This document shows, piece by piece, positions 16,802-25,626 of a stretch of 64,000 bases of DNA (positions are counted from its first letter, which is position 1; each line of letters opens with the position of its first letter). The notes beneath the pieces were generated by a model that made no database searches, had not been told where the DNA came from, and worked only from the letters and a program-made list of their open reading frames with translations. Source of the stretch: Yinghuangia aomiensis (GTDB taxonomy: Bacteria > Actinomycetota > Actinomycetes > Streptomycetales > Streptomycetaceae); the NCBI RefSeq assembly GCF_039542225.1, contig NZ_BAABHS010000015.1, positions 1 through 64,000 on the forward strand. The letters are read 5' to 3'. Made by a program: the position numbers and the translations under genes.

Positions 16802-18094
16802 TCAGCTCCTCGGCACGTCGCGCCACGCGCTGTCGAGCCACGGATCCGGCTCGCGCGGCAGCCCGAGGACGCGTTCGCCGAGGATCGTGCGGTTCACCTC
16901 GGAAGTACCGCCCTCGACGGTGTTGGCACGGCTGCGCAGCATGCCTTTGACCTCGTGCGGCAGCGTGTCCTCATAGCCGGCCTCGGCAGCAGCGTCCCAG
17001 GCCTGCCCGTAGGCGCCCAGCAGCTCCGCGGCCAACGCCTGCATGCGCTGGTTGAGTTCGCCCTGGTGGACCTTGCCGATGGAGCTTTCCGGACCGGGCG
17101 GGCGCCCCGCCTGCAAGCCGGCGCGGACGCGGTCGTTGGTCCACGCGCGGATGCGTTCCTCGCTGTAGAGCCGCATGAGTTCCTGCCGCACGGACGGCTC
17201 GTCCCAGCCGCCCGGGCGTCCTTCGGCGGAGATCCGCCGGGCGAGCGCCAGCAGGTGGGCGATGCCGGAGCCGCCGATCCGGTCGACGCCGCCGGAGCCC
17301 GCCCCGGACACCATCTGGCGTTCCCCGGACAGTGTCGCGGCGGCGACCTTCCAGCCGTCGCCGACCGCGCCGATGCGGTGCGCGTCCGGCACGAACGCGC
17401 GTTCCAGGAAGACCTCGCAGAACTCCGATTCGCCGGTCATCGTCCGCAACGGCCTTACCTCGACTCCGGGTTGCCGCAGATCGAGGAGGAAGTACGTGAG
17501 CCCGCGCCGCTTGGGCCGGTCCGGATCGGTGCGGGCCAGCAGCACGCCGAAGTCGGCGCGGAACCCCCACGTCGTCCACACCTTCTGCCCGGTGACCAGC
17601 CAGTCCCCGCCCGCGTCGCGCTCCGCGCGGGTGGCGAGCGACGCGAGATCGGATCCGGCACCCGGTTCGCTGAAGAGCTGGCACCAGAACTCCTCGTTGC
17701 GCACGATCGGCGGCAGGAAGCGGAGCTTCTGCGCGTCGGTGCCGTGCGCGAACAAGGCCGGGGCGGCGTTGCCGAGGCCGAGGGGGTTCAGGCGGCCGAG
17801 GTTGTACGGGCGCAGCACGGCGTCGGCGCTGCGGGCTTCGGCGCGGCTGAGGCCGAGCCCGCCGTACTCGGGTTCCCACGTCGCGGCGACCAGTCCGGAA
17901 CGTCCGAACACGGGGTACCAGGCCTCGTACGCGGCCCGGCTGCGGACTTCCCGGATGGCTGCGCGGCCGTGCGGCGCCGCCTCGATCCACGCGGCGGGCA
18001 CGTAGCGCTCCACCCACGCCGCGACGGTCTCCGCGACGCGCGTGCGGTCGGAAGGCAGCAGCAGTTTGCCGTCGGCGTCGACGAGATCGGCCAC
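16802..18094 (-). CDS. acyl-CoA dehydrogenase
   Basis: 430 aa from GTG at 18094. FAD-dependent alpha,beta-dehydrogenation of acyl-CoA. The N-terminal helical domain reads into WEPEYGGLGLSRAEARS. The FAD/substrate signature is WCQLFSEPGAGSDLASLATRA followed by GQKVWTTWG, and the C-terminal end is ANTVEGGTSEVNRTILGERVLGLPREP, with the Glu of VEGG at the usual catalytic-base position. It belongs to the longer FadE type that often pairs with a shorter partner; the 20268-21419 gene is a candidate. Gaps to both neighbours are 5-6 nt. Confidence 0.9.
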   Translation of the reverse strand: MADLVDADGKLLLPSDRTRVAETVAAWVERYVPAAWIEAAPHGRAAIREVRSRAAYEAWYPVFGRSGLVAATWEPEYGGLGLSRAEARSADAVLRPYNLGRLNPLGLGNAAPALFAHGTDAQKLRFLPPIVRNEEFWCQLFSEPGAGSDLASLATRAERDAGGDWLVTGQKVWTTWGFRADFGVLLARTDPDRPKRRGLTYFLLDLRQPGVEVRPLRTMTGESEFCEVFLERAFVPDAHRIGAVGDGWKVAAATLSGERQMVSGAGSGGVDRIGGSGIAHLLALARRISAEGRPGGWDEPSVRQELMRLYSEERIRAWTNDRVRAGLQAGRPPGPESSIGKVHQGELNQRMQALAAELLGAYGQAWDAAAEAGYEDTLPHEVKGMLRSRANTVEGGTSEVNRTILGERVLGLPREPDPWLDSAWRDVPRS

Positions 18095-18100
18095 CCCGGC

Positions 18101-18922
18101 TCACCGCCCCTGGAAGTCGGCGGCCCGTTTGCCCAGGAACGCGGCCATGCCTTCGCGGAAGTCGCGGCTGCGCGACGAGAGTTCCATGGCGAACCCCTCG
18201 TCCCGGAGCTGCTGCTCCAAGGTCGCGGAACTGCCGTTGTGCAGCAGCCATTTGGTGAGGCCGAGGGCGACCGTCGGCCCCGCGGCGAGTTCGGCGGCCA
18301 GGTCGGCGGCCGTCTTGTCCAGGTCGGGTTCCGGGACGGTGCGGTGGATCAGGCCCCATTCCTCGGCCTGGGCCGCCGGGACGCGCTCGCCGAAGAGGAG
18401 CATGCGCCGGGCCCGGACCTCGCCGACGCGGCGCGGCAGCAGCCAGGTGACGCCGCTGTCCGGGGTGAACCCGCGGGTGGCGAACGGCGCCCAGAAGCGC
18501 GCGTCGTCGGCGGCCACCGTGACGTCCGCGGCCACCGCGAGCGCCAGACCGATGCCCGCGGCCCAGCCGCGCACCGCGCACACCACCGGCACCTGGACGG
18601 TGAGCATCAGCGGGATCAGCCGGTGTGCCTGCGACGGCAGCCGCCGCTGGATGCTGCCGACGCGCGGCTTCACGCCGGGGCCTTGGGTCTCGTCGGCGGC
18701 GTTGCGCTGCACGATGTCGGCGCCGGTGCAGAAGTGCGGGCCTCGGGCGCTCAGCAGGACGGCGCGGACGGCTTCGTCGCGTCCGGCGGTGTCGAGGGCG
18801 TCGATGAGGCCGGCGACCATGGTGTCGTCGAGGGCGTTGCGTTTGGCGGCACGGTCGAGGGTGAGGCGCAGCACGCCGGAGTCGAGGTCCGCGTCCAGGC
18901 CCGGTACGGAGTGGTAGGTCAC
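18101..18922 (-). CDS. enoyl-CoA hydratase/isomerase family protein
   Basis: 273 aa from GTG at 18922, overlapping the dehydratase stop by GTGA. The crotonase fold shows CTGADI and GWAAGIGLALAVAADVTVAADDARFW. At the two classical catalytic positions it has Ala (GIGLAL) and a PFATRGFTPDSGVTWLLPR segment. In that second pattern the Asp of PDSG is typical of isomerase-like crotonases. It is a different subfamily from the two paralogues downstream. It probably acts as a hydratase or enoyl/dienoyl-CoA isomerase in the same degradation route. Confidence 0.85.
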   Translation of the reverse strand: MTYHSVPGLDADLDSGVLRLTLDRAAKRNALDDTMVAGLIDALDTAGRDEAVRAVLLSARGPHFCTGADIVQRNAADETQGPGVKPRVGSIQRRLPSQAHRLIPLMLTVQVPVVCAVRGWAAGIGLALAVAADVTVAADDARFWAPFATRGFTPDSGVTWLLPRRVGEVRARRMLLFGERVPAAQAEEWGLIHRTVPEPDLDKTAADLAAELAAGPTVALGLTKWLLHNGSSATLEQQLRDEGFAMELSSRSRDFREGMAAFLGKRAADFQGR

Positions 18923-20193
18923 TGGCCGGCCCCCTTCTCGTCGCGCTCGGCGAACTGCCGGACGGCGGCTTCCAGCGCCCCGGGGAGGTCGGTGGCGCCG
19001 CCGGGCGGGTCCGGCAGCCGCACCGGCCCGTGCTCGCGGCTGGGCAGCAGGATGGTGGCGTGCCCGGGGGTGGTGGTTTCGCCGCGCTGGTTGACCGCGG
19101 CGATGTCCAGGTCGACGGCCGGGCGTCCGTCGTCCGCGAGGTACTTGCGGGCCACCGTGCCGCGCAGCCATTGCGTGTCGCCGGTGTAGTTGAAGGCCCG
19201 GAACTCGCAGTCGAGTTTCCACAGCCAGGCGTCGTCGCCCATCCAGTCTGTGCAGAGGTGGATGAGCCAGTTCTCCCGCATGCGGCCGTAGTCGAAGGTG
19301 GTGGCGTTGCCCGAGCGCTTGGCGAACTCCGGGTCCCAGTGGATGCGTTGCATCACGTCCGGGATGCCTTGCGGGTCGCGGTGGTAGAAGCGCGGGATGC
19401 GGCGGCGGTTGGCGGCGCCGAGGCGGAGGGCTTTGACGCCGTACATCCCCATGCCCATGCCGACGTGCCAGCAGACCAGGTCGGTGACGGTGAAGGGGCC
19501 TTTGACGAGCGGGCCGACCGGGTCGCCTTCCGCGACGTCCTCCCACCAGCGGGGCTCCGCGCCGCGCGGGCGTTCGGCGGCGTACTGGGCCTCGATGGCG
19601 GCGATGTCGTCCTCGGTGTAGGTCGCCGGCTCGACGTGCTTCTCGCGGGCTTTGCCGCGGGCTTTGGACCGTTCGGCGCGGATCATCAGCCGGTACTGGG
19701 CGCTGAGCAGGCTGCCGGTGTCGTCGGCGAACACCTGCCCCGTCCACTCGTGCACGGCACGGTCGGCGAACGCGCTGGACTTGTCGTGCACGCCGACCAG
19801 GGCGTTGCGCCGGAAGACCCGGTGGCCGGGGTGCAGCGGCGCCCACCATTCGCGCAGGCTCGCCGAGTAGAAGGCGTGGACGCCGCGCAGCGGGTCGCCC
19901 TTCATCAGGTCGCGGTGCTCGTCGGCGACCCGGGTGACCTCGTCCTCGCCGATCAGCGTGTCGCCGCCGACCAGCGTGGGCGGTGCGATGGCGCCCTTCC
20001 ACCGGGTGGCAGCCGCGTAGTCGGGGTCGCCCCACAGCGGGTTGTCGTCGCCGTAGGCCTCGGCGACGTGCCGGAAGGCGTCCGTGCCGGGGCGCAGATA
20101 GTGCGGCGGCGCGGTGTGCGGCTCCGGGATCCCGATGCGGGCCCGCAGGCGGGCGATCGCCTCCTCGGTGATCACACCGTGCTGAGCGGGCAT
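18919..20193 (-). CDS. FAS1/MaoC-type double-hotdog acyl dehydratase
   Basis: 424 aa from ATG at 20193. The N-terminal half resembles the FAS1-like dehydratase domain: the stretch AYGDDNPLWGDPDYAAATRW contains the hydratase Asp-x4 pattern, then GAIAPPTLVG. A second hotdog-like half begins after residue 210 with the W-rich segment RWWEDVAEGDPVGPLVKGPFTVTDLV; RENWLIHLCTDWMGD and GDTQWLRGTVARKY follow. Such proteins hydrate enoyl-CoA, often bulky ones, as homologues in steroid side-chain degradation do. It starts downstream of a palindromic TTATAA-centred site and can be transcribed from its own promoter. Confidence 0.8.
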   Translation of the reverse strand: MPAQHGVITEEAIARLRARIGIPEPHTAPPHYLRPGTDAFRHVAEAYGDDNPLWGDPDYAAATRWKGAIAPPTLVGGDTLIGEDEVTRVADEHRDLMKGDPLRGVHAFYSASLREWWAPLHPGHRVFRRNALVGVHDKSSAFADRAVHEWTGQVFADDTGSLLSAQYRLMIRAERSKARGKAREKHVEPATYTEDDIAAIEAQYAAERPRGAEPRWWEDVAEGDPVGPLVKGPFTVTDLVCWHVGMGMGMYGVKALRLGAANRRRIPRFYHRDPQGIPDVMQRIHWDPEFAKRSGNATTFDYGRMRENWLIHLCTDWMGDDAWLWKLDCEFRAFNYTGDTQWLRGTVARKYLADDGRPAVDLDIAAVNQRGETTTPGHATILLPSREHGPVRLPDPPGGATDLPGALEAAVRQFAERDEKGAGQ

Positions 20194-20225
20194 CGCTACC
20201 TCCTGCCGGGGCGGGTCGCCCGAGG

Positions 20226-20243
20226 CTATCTTTATAATGATTA
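20226..20243 (-). promoter_or_regulatory. TTATAA-centred operator copy A
   Basis: The 18-bp word CTATCTTTATAATGATTA lies 33 bp upstream of the dehydratase start. Its first 12 bases are identical to the site at 25593-25610 and it keeps the TTATAA centre, with a weaker right arm. AT-rich and in the promoter position. Probably a binding site for the nearby GntR-type regulator; this is inference. Confidence 0.5.
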
Positions 20244-20245
20244 AG

Positions 20246-20283
20246 AGTTCAAGGGATGTTCACCAGTTCAAGGGGTGTTCACC
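20246..20283. repeat. 19-bp tandem duplication spanning a stop codon
   Basis: Two adjacent 19-bp copies, 20246-20264 and 20265-20283, read AGTTCAAGGG(A/G)TGTTCACC and differ at a single base. The second copy contains the last codons and stop of the acyl-CoA dehydrogenase gene; the first is its non-coding duplicate. It lies directly upstream of operator copy A. Confidence 0.85.
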
Positions 20284-21419
20284 AAGAGCCCCGCCATCCG
20301 CTCGCGGTGCACCCGTGGCGCCTCGAACAGTTCGTGCGTCGACCGGGCCCGCTTGAGATACAGATGCGCCCAGTGCTCCCAGGTGAAGCCGATCCCGCCG
20401 TGCACCTGGACGGCTTCCTGCGCGGCATGCACATATGCCTCGGAGCAATAGGCCTTCGCCAGCGCAGCTACCAGCGGCAGCTCGGCATCGTCGGCTTCCC
20501 ACGCCGCCACCGCCCCGAAGGCGGCCGAATCGGCGGACTCCACGCGGATCAGCACATCGGCCAACTTGTGCTTGACCGCCTGGAACGAGCCGATGGGACG
20601 GCCGAACTGAACCCGCGTGCGGGCGTATTCGGCCGTCTGCTCGAGCACGTACCGGGCCCCGCCGACCTGTTCGGCCGCCAGCAGCACCGCGGCGATGTCG
20701 AGGACCCGGCCCACGGCCGCCGCCCCGTCGCCGCGGTCGAGCCGCCGCGCGGGGGTCCCTGCGAAGTCGAGGCGGCCTTGGCGCCGCGTCAGATCCAGTG
20801 TGGCCAGACCGCGGCGCGTCAACCCCGGGGCGGCGGAGGCGTTTTCGACGGCGAAGAGGCCGGGGCCTCCGTCGGTCCGGGCCACCGCCACGATCAGGTC
20901 CGAGGTCAGCGCGTCGAGGACGAAGGTCTTGGTGCCGTGCAGCTCCCACGCCCCGCCCGCGGGCCGGGCCGCCGTGGCATAGGCGTCGGACCGCCACCGC
21001 CCGTCCGGTTCGGCGACCGCGACGGTGCCGGTCACCGTGCCGTCCGCGATACGCGGCAGCAGGTCGGCGCAGGCCGCGGGATCACCGCCGGCCAGCACCG
21101 CCTGCCCGGCCAGCAGCGTGGACAGCAGCGGCGCACCCAACAGCGCCCGGCCCGCCTCCCTACAGGCGACGGCCAGCTCGGCGGGTCCCCCGACACCGCC
21201 GTACTCCTCGGGCAACCCCAGCGCGGTGAGGCCGAGTTGGCGGGTGATCAGGGTCCAGACCGCGAGATCATGGCCGGACTCGGCGGTCATGAGACGGCGT
21301 ACCGCGTCCTCGGCGCCGTGTTCGGCGAAGAACGCGCGCAAGGTGCCGCGCAGCGCCTCGCGGTCCTCGGCCGTGGTCGCCGGGGTGGTCGCGGGGCCGG
21401 TTGACGGGTTCGCCTCCAC
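20268..21419 (-). CDS. acyl-CoA dehydrogenase, shorter partner type
   Basis: 383 aa from GTG at 21419, preceded by GAGAGGAA. The N-terminus has LGLTALGLPEEYGGVGGPAEL. The middle domain is diverged (VAVAEPDGRWRSDAY and LHGTKTFVLDA), and the C-terminal domain carries EYARTRVQFGRPIGSFQAVKHKLAD and QVHGGIGFTWEHWAHLYLKRA. This is the small FadE type found in steroid and pimeloyl-CoA degradation, often forming alpha2beta2 tetramers with a longer FadE. It is the first gene of the minus-strand acyl catabolic operon and is separated from the dehydratase by the 19-bp duplication and operator A. Confidence 0.88.
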   Translation of the reverse strand: MEANPSTGPATTPATTAEDREALRGTLRAFFAEHGAEDAVRRLMTAESGHDLAVWTLITRQLGLTALGLPEEYGGVGGPAELAVACREAGRALLGAPLLSTLLAGQAVLAGGDPAACADLLPRIADGTVTGTVAVAEPDGRWRSDAYATAARPAGGAWELHGTKTFVLDALTSDLIVAVARTDGGPGLFAVENASAAPGLTRRGLATLDLTRRQGRLDFAGTPARRLDRGDGAAAVGRVLDIAAVLLAAEQVGGARYVLEQTAEYARTRVQFGRPIGSFQAVKHKLADVLIRVESADSAAFGAVAAWEADDAELPLVAALAKAYCSEAYVHAAQEAVQVHGGIGFTWEHWAHLYLKRARSTHELFEAPRVHRERMAGLLVNTP

Positions 21420-21528
21420 GGGCGGATTCCTCTCGGTCGGCGGCGCACCGCGCGGGCGCGCCGGAAGGGCCGGGCGGACGGTCCGGACGGCACGGGAACC
21501 GGATCCGGGGACGTCCCGTCACACCGCC

Positions 21529-23790
21529 ATGCGAACCCACGACGGCTCCTTGCCACCGGCGGCGGCTCCCGCCGACCGGTCCCTCGCTGCGCCCGCCGCC
21601 CGCCGCGGCCGGGCCGTGGCCGGCCTGCTCCTCGCGGCCGGCCTGACCGTGTCCGGCTGCACGTCCGCCGGATCCGACTCCGGCAAAGAACCGAGCGACC
21701 CGCCCGGCGGCATAGGCGTGGAGGGTCTCAGCAAGGCGGCCACCGAAGCCCGCGCCAAGATGCTGACGCTCACGACGTTCGATTCGTGCGAGACGCTCCT
21801 CGACGACTTCCGCAAGGCCGCGCTGTCCCGGGCCGATGTGACGACGCGCGAAGCCGCGGGTGCCGGGGCGATACCTCCCGGAGCCGCCGCCGCACCGAAC
21901 GCCGCGCCCGGCGCGAACTCCGCCGAGGACGCCTCGAAGGCCGTCGCCCCGCAGGCCCCCGCCGACCAGTCCGCCCAGTCCCCCGCCTTTTCCGGTACGA
22001 ACGTGCAGGAACAAGGCGTTGACGAACCGGACTTGGTGAAGACCGACGGCAAGCGCGTCTACACCGTCGCGGACGGCAAGCTGCACATCGTCGACGCGGC
22101 CACCCACAAGGAAACCGGCAGACTCGACCTCGGCGACGCGGGCTCGGCGACCGACATGCTGCTGTCCGGCAACCGCGCCCTGCTGGTCATCCCGGGCGGC
22201 GTGTACGCCTACGGGGCCGGCCCCGGCAGCGCCCGCACCACCCAGTCCTACGCTCCCGCCGGAACGTCCACCCTCGCCCTGGTCGACCTGTCCGGCACAC
22301 CCAAGCTGCTCGGCAAACTGACCGTGGACGGCTCCTACCTCGACGCCCGCCAAGTCGGCTCCACCGCCCGCGTCGTGGTCAAGTCCACGCCGCGCGGCCC
22401 GCGGACGGACGACTCCGGCGGCGGCACCTACAAGAGCCGCTACGAGAACGCCCTCGCCAAGACCACCATCGACGACTGGCTGCCCGGCTACACCCTCGCC
22501 AAATCCGACGGCAGCACCGCCTCGGGCCGCCTGGTCGACTGCACCGGCGTCAGCCGCCCGGCCACCGCGCCGGGCTCGTACGGCCACACCGGCGCGTCCA
22601 CCACGTCCGTCCTGTCGTTCGACCTGAACGGCGACCTCGGCACCGGCAGCCCGGTGACGGTCGCCGCGGACGCGGAGACCGTGTACGCGTCGTCCGACAA
22701 CCTCTACATCGCGGCGCGCTACAACCCTCAGTACCCCGAGTACCGGGCGAACACCAAGATGCCGTCCGGTGCCGTCTACGCCCCGCGCACCGCGATCTAC
22801 CAGTTCGCCATCTCCGGCAACGGCACGCCCAGGCAGACCGGCGCGGGCGACGTCGACGGGCAACTCCTCAACCAGTACTCGCTGTCCGAGTACCAAGGCC
22901 ACCTGCGGGTCGCCACCACCGGCGCGGGCAGCACGCGCGGCACCCCCGGGACCTCGTCCGACAACCGGTCGACCGCGGTGCCGGGCAGCGGCCCGGGTTC
23001 GGCGGCGAGCCGTCCGACCTCGTCCGTGGTCGGCAAGCCGCAGCTGTCGCCCGTCGCCGCGCCGGCCGAGAGCGCGGTGGACGTCCTCGACGCCAAGAAC
23101 GCGAACCTGCCCGTCGTCGGCCGGGTCGGCGGCCTGGGCAAGGGCGAGAAGATCTACGCGGTGCGGTTCACCGGCGCGGTCGGCTTCGTGGTGACGTTCC
23201 GCCAGACCGACCCGCTGTACTCGCTCGACCTGAGCAACCCGGCGGCGCCCAAGGTCATGGGCGAGCTGAAGATCAACGGCTACTCCGCCTACCTGCACCC
23301 GATCGCGGACGGCAAGCTCATCGGCGTCGGCCAGGACGCCACCGACAGCGGCCGCAAACTCGGCACCCAGGTCTCCCTGTTCGACGTCGCGAACCTCACC
23401 GACCCGCGGCGCATCGCGAACTACGCGCTGCAATACGCCTCGTCGGAGGCCGAAATGGACCCGCACGCGTTCCTGTACTGGCCGCAGACCGGGACGCTGG
23501 TCATCCCCATGAACACCACGTACGTCATGCCCGGGATGCCGTCCACGTCGCCGAACAGCGGCGGCACGGCCGGGAGCCCGACGTTCGCCCCGACCTCCGG
23601 CCCGGCGGCTCTCGTGCTCAAGCTCCAAAACGGCTCCTTCACCCCGGTCGGCCGGATCGAGCACCCCGGCGGCCTCCAGGTCCGGCGCTCCCTGGTCATC
23701 GGCGACGAGCTGTGGACGGTCTCCGGCGGCGGCTTCAAGGTCAACGCCTTGGCCGACCTCGGCGAGCGGGCCTGGATCCCGTTCGCGTGA
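21529..23790 (+). CDS. lipoprotein with beta-propeller domain (PF09826-like)
   Basis: 753 aa from ATG at 21529. The signal peptide contains GRAVAGLLLAAGLTVSGC with lipobox Cys at residue 44, so it should be lipid-anchored outside the membrane. The family signature GTNVQEQGVDEPDLVKTDG is followed by strand-rich repeats (RVYTVADGKLHIVDAATHKETG, GYSAYLHPIADGKLIGVGQD, AEMDPHAFLYWPQTGTLVIP). Members of this secreted propeller family occur in Gram-positives and archaea and have no settled function. Low-complexity Ser/Thr/Pro loops occur near residues 465-505. Its start is only about 110 bp from the divergent acyl-CoA dehydrogenase. Confidence 0.85.
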   Translation: MRTHDGSLPPAAAPADRSLAAPAARRGRAVAGLLLAAGLTVSGCTSAGSDSGKEPSDPPGGIGVEGLSKAATEARAKMLTLTTFDSCETLLDDFRKAALSRADVTTREAAGAGAIPPGAAAAPNAAPGANSAEDASKAVAPQAPADQSAQSPAFSGTNVQEQGVDEPDLVKTDGKRVYTVADGKLHIVDAATHKETGRLDLGDAGSATDMLLSGNRALLVIPGGVYAYGAGPGSARTTQSYAPAGTSTLALVDLSGTPKLLGKLTVDGSYLDARQVGSTARVVVKSTPRGPRTDDSGGGTYKSRYENALAKTTIDDWLPGYTLAKSDGSTASGRLVDCTGVSRPATAPGSYGHTGASTTSVLSFDLNGDLGTGSPVTVAADAETVYASSDNLYIAARYNPQYPEYRANTKMPSGAVYAPRTAIYQFAISGNGTPRQTGAGDVDGQLLNQYSLSEYQGHLRVATTGAGSTRGTPGTSSDNRSTAVPGSGPGSAASRPTSSVVGKPQLSPVAAPAESAVDVLDAKNANLPVVGRVGGLGKGEKIYAVRFTGAVGFVVTFRQTDPLYSLDLSNPAAPKVMGELKINGYSAYLHPIADGKLIGVGQDATDSGRKLGTQVSLFDVANLTDPRRIANYALQYASSEAEMDPHAFLYWPQTGTLVIPMNTTYVMPGMPSTSPNSGGTAGSPTFAPTSGPAALVLKLQNGSFTPVGRIEHPGGLQVRRSLVIGDELWTVSGGGFKVNALADLGERAWIPFA

Positions 23791-23844
23791 CGGCCTGACC
23801 CGTCCTCGACGGGCGGGGTGCCGCGGCGGACACCTCGCCGCATC

Positions 23845-23883
23845 CGTGCCCGCCGTCCCGGCTCCCCCGGGACGGCGGGCACG
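23845..23883. terminator. bidirectional hairpin terminator
   Basis: Perfect 17-bp inverted repeat, arms at 23845-23861 (CGTGCCCGCCGTCCCGG) and 23867-23883 with a 5-nt loop. It lies between the stop of the plus-strand lipoprotein gene and the stop of the minus-strand small gene, so it can serve both. Confidence 0.85.
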
Positions 23884-23893
23884 CCTGCACCGG

Positions 23894-24223
23894 TCAGTCG
23901 CTGGCCGGCAGCGCCTTGGCCTCCTTGAGGACCAGCGGCACCGCGCCGTCGCCGAGCGTGCCGGTGCCCGGCTTGGTGACCAGCACCTCGAACGTGTCGT
24001 CGTCCGCGAGCGTGTAGCGCTTGCCGAGCAACGCCCCGCCGGACAGCTCGGGTTCGGACGCGAGGCCGACCACCGCCTCGGCGTCCAGAGCGATCATCGG
24101 GTGCCCGCCGCACGTGAGGTCGACGCCGTCCGCGGGCGGGCGGACGACGATGACCTCGGTGGCGCACACCTGGCTGCGCAGGCGGGCGCCGGTACGGATG
24201 ACGGCAGTGTTCTCGGTGGTCAC
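23894..24223 (-). CDS. small conserved hypothetical protein
   Basis: 109 aa from GTG at 24223, with GGAG upstream; the start overlaps the amidohydrolase stop by GTGA. Features are SQVCATEVIVVRPPADGVDLTCGGHPM, with two Cys and a GGHPM turn. GALLGKRYTLADDDTFEVLVTKPGTG and the end VLKEAKALPASD follow. I have an impression that such short CxTEVIVV...CGGxPM proteins recur beside acyl-CoA or amidohydrolase genes in actinomycetes, but I know no function. Translational coupling to the amidohydrolase suggests a subunit, chaperone or metal-site partner. Confidence 0.7.
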   Translation of the reverse strand: MTTENTAVIRTGARLRSQVCATEVIVVRPPADGVDLTCGGHPMIALDAEAVVGLASEPELSGGALLGKRYTLADDDTFEVLVTKPGTGTLGDGAVPLVLKEAKALPASD

Positions 24224-25518
24224 GTGCTGCTCCTCGGAGACGCCGCGCCCGCCGACGTGAGTCGTTGCCAACTTGCCAGGTCCCGGTCGTCGGCCGGGCG
24301 CCCGACGCGGGTGACGGTGTCGACGTCGCCGGCCTCCGCGCGCAGCGCCGCGACGGTGCAGCGCTCCCGCGGACGGATGGCGAACGGGTCGAACCGGTAG
24401 TGGCGCATCGCGTTTCCGTGCGTGATGCGGTCCACCAAGTCGTCCGGCAGTCCGGCGAACAGGGTCTCCAGTTCCTCCGGCGCGTGCGGCCAACTGCTGT
24501 CGGAGTGCGGGTAGTCCGACTCCCAGCACACGTTGTCGGTGTTGAAGTGGTCGAGCAGGTCGACGCCGACCGCGTCGCTGATGAAGCAGCACAGCATGTG
24601 CTTGCGGAACACGTCGGCGGGCCCGGAAAGCCCCTCGGGGAACTCGGCCTTCGTCCATCCCGAATGGCGCCGCTGGACGTGCTCGGCGCGCCACAGGAAG
24701 TACGGGATCCACCCGATGTCGCCCTCGGTCAGCGAGAACCGCAGGTCGGGGAAGCGCCCCCAGATGTCCGCCCAGATGAGTTCGACCAGCGAGAACGTCG
24801 ACATCACCGACGACAGCGTCATGTTGACGCTCGCCGGCGCGTCCGACGACGACGGGGCCCGCCGCGACGACGAACCCACGTGCAGGCACAGCACCGTGCC
24901 TTCCTCGCACGCCGCCGCGAACAGCGGGTCCCAGTAGCGCGTGTGGATGCTCGGCAGCTGCAGCGCCTCGGGGTTCTCCGAGAACGTCACCGCGTGCACG
25001 CCCTTGGCCGCCAGCCGGCGCAGCTCGGCCGTGGCCCGCTCGACGTCGAACAGCGGCAGGATCCCGCACGGGATGAACCGGTCGGGGTAGGCGCCGCACC
25101 ACTCGTCGGCGTGCCAGTCGTTGTACGCCTTGATCATCACCTCGTTGACGTCCCGGTCCGGCCCCTGCCACAACACCTGCCCGGAGAAGCCGGTGAAGTT
25201 GGGGAAGTTGAGCCCGGCGAGCTGGCCGCCCGCGCTCATGTCGCGGACCCGTTCGTGGACGTCGTAGCAGCCCGCACGCATCTGGTCGTAGCGGCTGGCG
25301 TCGATGTTGAACATCTCGGGTGGTTTGCCGGCCACCGCGTTGAGGCCGAGGTCGCGGCCGCGGGCGTCGCCGTACATCCACTGCTGCACCCCGTCGTCCC
25401 GGAGTACGACGCGCGGTGCGCGGTCGCGGTAGCGGTCCGGGACGTGGGCGTCGAACATCGTGGCCGGCTCGCAGATGTGGTCGTCCACGCTGATGAGGAT
25501 CAGGTCGTCCTTGCGCAT
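24220..25518 (-). CDS. amidohydrolase family 2 (ACMSD-like) enzyme
   Basis: 432 aa from ATG at 25518. Metal-dependent TIM-barrel hydrolase or decarboxylase of the ACMSD group. The start LILISVDDHICEP gives the first metal ligands, LCLHVGSSS the barrel His, and NVCWESDYPHSDSSWP the C-terminal Asp. The middle has GFSGQVLWQGPDRDVNEVMIKAYNDW and FIPCGILPLFDVERA, typical of actinobacterial members that act on aromatic or polycyclic acids. Reaction (decarboxylation or ring hydrolysis) cannot be fixed. It follows operator copy B and is coupled to the small gene downstream. Confidence 0.87.
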   Translation of the reverse strand: MRKDDLILISVDDHICEPATMFDAHVPDRYRDRAPRVVLRDDGVQQWMYGDARGRDLGLNAVAGKPPEMFNIDASRYDQMRAGCYDVHERVRDMSAGGQLAGLNFPNFTGFSGQVLWQGPDRDVNEVMIKAYNDWHADEWCGAYPDRFIPCGILPLFDVERATAELRRLAAKGVHAVTFSENPEALQLPSIHTRYWDPLFAAACEEGTVLCLHVGSSSRRAPSSSDAPASVNMTLSSVMSTFSLVELIWADIWGRFPDLRFSLTEGDIGWIPYFLWRAEHVQRRHSGWTKAEFPEGLSGPADVFRKHMLCCFISDAVGVDLLDHFNTDNVCWESDYPHSDSSWPHAPEELETLFAGLPDDLVDRITHGNAMRHYRFDPFAIRPRERCTVAALRAEAGDVDTVTRVGRPADDRDLASWQRLTSAGAASPRSST

Positions 25519-25592
25519 GGCACCCTCCCGGGGCCTTGGCGTTCACGGAGAACTGGGGGATCGGCTGGCTCGGTGGCGGATTCCTTTGATGA

Positions 25593-25610
25593 CTATCTTT
25601 ATAAGAATAG
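25593..25610 (-). promoter_or_regulatory. TTATAA-centred palindromic operator copy B
   Basis: CTATCTTTATAAGAATAG is a near-palindrome (CTAT-NN-TTATAA-NN-ATAG, 14 of 18 bases symmetric) in the 108-bp gap upstream of the amidohydrolase start. The first 12 bases are identical to copy A at 20226. Probable operator of the adjacent FadR-type GntR regulator. Confidence 0.6.
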
Positions 25611-25626
25611 AGGTCGCGGGGCGATG

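Noticed and set aside
15337..16950. Plus-strand open frame opposite the crotonases as a separate gene
   Set aside because: Translation is Arg/Ser-rich and lacks domain motifs.
16955..19189. Long plus-strand open frame opposite the acyl-CoA dehydrogenase and crotonase genes
   Set aside because: No motifs, no ribosome site; the minus strand carries clear enzymes with full motifs.
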